NCBI GenBank assembly: GCA_030684415.1 | Contig: JAUXNL010000433.1 | Location: 1-8,624, forward strand | Length of the DNA: 8,624 bases | From: Moraxellaceae bacterium | Lineage (GTDB): Bacteria; Pseudomonadota; Gammaproteobacteria; Pseudomonadales; Moraxellaceae | Direction of reading: 5' to 3' | Shown: positions 7,753 to 8,624 of the stretch, one piece after another | How the letters are laid out: each line of letters begins with the position of its first letter | Position numbering within the stretch: the stretch's first letter is position 1 | Translations under genes and position numbers: made by a program | The notes under the pieces: generated by a model | The model's input: the letters and a program-made list of their open reading frames with translations, nothing else | Told to the model about the DNA's origin: nothing | Databases searched by the model: none

Positions 7753-7873
7753 GGTTCGTTCCTGTCCGGACCTTGCCTGCCAATACCACTCAAAATTATG
7801 TAGCGCACATCACGCCGCCGTACTTCTGCGATCGCACGTCGGCTGACCGCCTGCATTTCATGCTCCGGCAAGC
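7753..7873 (-). other. rimP-nusA spacer
   Basis: This 121-base gap between the rimP stop and the nusA start holds no gene, no terminator and only small symmetries, including a 10-base palindrome TGCGATCGCA at 7827-7836. The nusA Shine-Dalgarno lies at its lower end. It is longer than the few bases usual inside this operon, but I can support no regulatory signal in it. Confidence 0.4.
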
Positions 7874-8335
7874 TCAGGCCGCCGGAACCACATTGCCCTT
7901 GTCGATCATGGCGAACGGCACACTGACCGTTTCCGCTTCGACCTGCAGCACGACGGCATCATCCGTCACCTGCTGAACCACGCCCTTGTAGCGCCGGCGC
8001 GCATTGAGCGGACTGGCCAGACGCACCGTCACTTCACTGCCCACGAAGCGAGCGTAATGAGCCAATGTGAACAACGGACGATCCCAACCCGGCGACGAAA
8101 CCTCCAGCGTGTACTCACCGCTGATCGGGTCTTCCACATCCAGCACACCGCTGGCCTGGTGGCTGACACGCGCGCAGTCATCAACGCCCACACCCTCGGG
8201 GCCGTCAATGAACAGGCGCAGCACGGAGTGTCGACCCTGCTGGAAAAGCTCGACGCCCCATAGCTCGAAGCCCACTGCCGTTACCGCCGGCGCCAGCATG
8301 TCGGCCAGCGCCTCGACCTTTTTCGATACCGCCAT
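7874..8335 (-). CDS. rimP: Ribosome maturation factor RimP
   Basis: RimP (formerly YhbC) binds the immature 30S subunit and assists formation of the central pseudoknot and binding of S12. The 153-residue length is typical. The N-terminal alpha/beta domain covers about 1-90 and includes GFELWGVELFQQGRHSVLRLFID (22-44) and the family signature YTLEVSSPGWDRPL (75-88). The C-terminal SH3-like domain covers about 92-153, with RRYKGVVQQV and the closing VPFAMIDKGNVVPA. The ATG at 8333-8335 was chosen because GGGAG (8346-8350) lies ten bases upstream. The frame stays open to a TTG at 8386, but that codon is inside the T-run of the upstream terminator and would add 17 residues foreign to the family. 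It is first of the protein genes in the operon, directly after the tandem terminators. Confidence 0.97.
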   Translation of the reverse strand: MAVSKKVEALADMLAPAVTAVGFELWGVELFQQGRHSVLRLFIDGPEGVGVDDCARVSHQASGVLDVEDPISGEYTLEVSSPGWDRPLFTLAHYARFVGSEVTVRLASPLNARRRYKGVVQQVTDDAVVLQVEAETVSVPFAMIDKGNVVPAA

Positions 8336-8380
8336 GAACAGTCGACTCCCGCACGGACACGCCGCCGGCACAAAACGCAG

Positions 8381-8407
8381 AAACAAAAAGTGGGCCCCAG
8401 GCCCACT
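8381..8407 (-). terminator. Second intrinsic terminator / attenuator ahead of rimP
   Basis: On the minus strand a perfect 8-bp stem AGTGGGCC / GGCCCACT (8407-8400 and 8396-8389) closes on a three-base loop and is followed by TTTTGTTT (complement of 8388-8381). It lies 45 bases ahead of the rimP start, so any transcript from upstream must read through it to reach the operon. In E. coli terminators between metY and rimP limit read-through and are reported targets of NusA control and of cold-shock antitermination by CspA-type proteins. That role here is inferred from position. Confidence 0.85.
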
Positions 8408-8449
8408 CCGTCAAACTCATACAAGACGCCAAAGACGTCCGCCAGACCT

Positions 8450-8482
8450 GTAAAAAAGCCCACACAAGGTGGGCTTTTTTAC
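8450..8482 (-). terminator. Intrinsic terminator after the tRNA, probably bidirectional
   Basis: A perfect 14-bp inverted repeat has arms GTAAAAAAGCCCAC (8450-8463) and GTGGGCTTTTTTAC (8469-8482) and a five-base loop. A-run and T-run flank the GC-rich core, so it can act on either strand. On the minus strand it ends the tRNA transcript 34 bases past the CCA end. A second 7-bp palindrome, TTACGAA-AC-TTCGTAA (8479-8494), overlaps its upstream arm by four bases, so the two could compete slightly during folding. Confidence 0.93.
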
Positions 8483-8516
8483 GAAACTTCGTAACGACAG
8501 CTTCCAAGTCCAGAAG

Positions 8517-8565
8517 TGGTAGCGGGGGCTGGATTTGAACCAACGACCTTCGGGTTATGAACCCG
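8517..8565 (-). tRNA. metY: Truncated initiator tRNA-Met (CAT), 3' half only
   Basis: Read on the minus strand this is a tRNA from the anticodon stem to the encoded CCA. The anticodon CAT is at 8559-8557, in a stem with the three G-C pairs that mark initiator tRNA (GGG at 8564-8562, CCC at 8554-8552). The variable loop AGGTCG and a T arm with GTTCAAATC follow, then acceptor 3' strand CCCCGCT, discriminator A and CCA ending at 8517. Position just ahead of rimP matches metY of E. coli. What should be the 5' half (8566 to about 8593) has no D arm and no strand able to pair with CCCCGCT, so this piece cannot form a tRNA. The likely cause is integration of an element at the anticodon loop. A functional initiator tRNA must be encoded elsewhere, probably at the other end of the element. 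Confidence 0.82.
8551..8565. other. Probable attachment-site core in the tRNA anticodon stem-loop
   Basis: CGGGTT-ATG-AACCCG is a perfect 6-bp inverted repeat around the anticodon triplet. It is also the place where tRNA homology ends. A class of tyrosine integrases crosses over in the tRNA anticodon loop and binds the two stem strands as its half-sites. Position 32 is T here (base 8561 on the plus strand is A), where initiator tRNAs normally have C; this fits an element-derived left half-site. The symmetry is seen directly; its use by an integrase is inferred. Confidence 0.5.
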
Positions 8566-8624
8566 TAAGTCTGTCTAGTTAAGAGTCCACTGGACTTTAT
8601 GACGATTTGTTCAATACCCCAGGA
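8566..8624. mobile_element. Presumed terminal end of an integrated element (window cuts it off)
   Basis: Sequence beyond the anticodon stem has no relation to tRNA-fMet and is AT-richer than the operon. It includes the palindrome AGTCCA-C-TGGACT (8584-8596). It lies where the tRNA 5' half and the usual upstream promoter would be. I read it as the end of an element integrated in metY. Only 59 bases are visible, so neither the kind of element nor any gene in it can be stated. Confidence 0.45.

Noticed and set aside
5518..7803. A 761-codon open frame on the plus strand, antisense to infB and nusA
   Set aside because: It has no ribosome site or recognisable domain. Its residue content follows the codon pattern of the genes on the other strand, rich in His, Arg, Leu and Phe. 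Clear, intact NusA and IF2 occupy the minus strand.
7795..7806. A TACATAAT sequence upstream of nusA as a -10 promoter element
   Set aside because: No acceptable -35 sequence lies 16-18 bases upstream, so one AT-rich match is not enough.
7827..7836. TGCGATCGCA palindrome as a repeated genome motif
   Set aside because: I noticed it only once in the window, so nothing supports a repeat family or binding site.
8336..8386. A longer rimP start at TTG 8386
   Set aside because: The codon lies in the T-run of the terminator, has no ribosome site, and adds residues not seen in the family. ATG 8335 has GGGAG upstream.
8517..8593. An intact tRNA-Met gene covering the usual 77 bases
   Set aside because: The first 28 bases do not pair with the acceptor 3' strand and contain no D arm.
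8568..8608. TCGTCA and TTAACT with 17-base spacing as a promoter reading out of the element
   Set aside because: Only 4 of 6 and 3 of 6 consensus positions match; too weak to call.
8551..8624. A group I intron in the tRNA-fMet anticodon loop, with this as the 3' exon
   Set aside because: Such introns end in G directly before the 3' exon and leave a U at the end of the 5' exon. No position around the anticodon loop fits both rules. Only 59 bases are visible, so it is disfavoured and not fully excluded.

Overview
The window holds one strand of a bacterial chromosome (all genes on the minus strand) carrying the classic transcription/translation operon of Gammaproteobacteria, read from high to low coordinates: [3' half of initiator tRNA-Met, metY] - terminators - rimP - nusA - infB - rbfA - truB - rpsO - pnp (cut off by the left edge). 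This gene order, with metY at the head and rpsO-pnp at the tail, is the arrangement known from Escherichia coli and relatives. The NusA C-terminal acidic repeats, the 905-residue IF2 with a charged linker, and the S15, TruB and PNPase sequences also fit Gammaproteobacteria. Composition is moderately GC-rich. I cannot name a genus.

Layout by region. 1-1364: N-terminal two thirds of polynucleotide phosphorylase. 1365-1672: a 308-base spacer with the rpsO terminator and several hairpins that would form the pnp leader. 1673-1942: ribosomal protein S15, preceded by a 136-base spacer with a possible S15-responsive RNA structure. 2079-3409: truB and rbfA, packed 8 bases apart. 3430-6147: IF2. 6148-6279 and 7753-7873: spacers of 132 and 121 bases. 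6280-7752: NusA. 7874-8335: RimP. 8381-8482: two intrinsic terminators in tandem. 8517-8565: the 3' half of tRNA-fMet. 8566-8624: unrelated sequence.

The genes act together. RimP and RbfA mature the 30S subunit, S15 is an early 30S assembly protein, IF2 brings initiator tRNA to the start codon, TruB makes pseudouridine 55 in tRNA, NusA controls transcript elongation and termination, and PNPase degrades RNA. In E. coli the operon is autoregulated at several points by NusA, S15 and PNPase; the spacers here carry hairpins at the matching places.

The protein genes are ordinary and intact. The one real surprise is at the right edge: the tRNA-fMet gene has its anticodon stem-loop, T arm and acceptor 3' strand with CCA, but no D arm and no acceptor 5' strand. 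The homology stops at the anticodon stem, which is a known crossover site for tyrosine integrases. The simplest reading is that the window ends a few dozen bases inside an integrated genetic element that entered metY and displaced this 3' half. The element's genes lie beyond base 8624 and cannot be judged from here.
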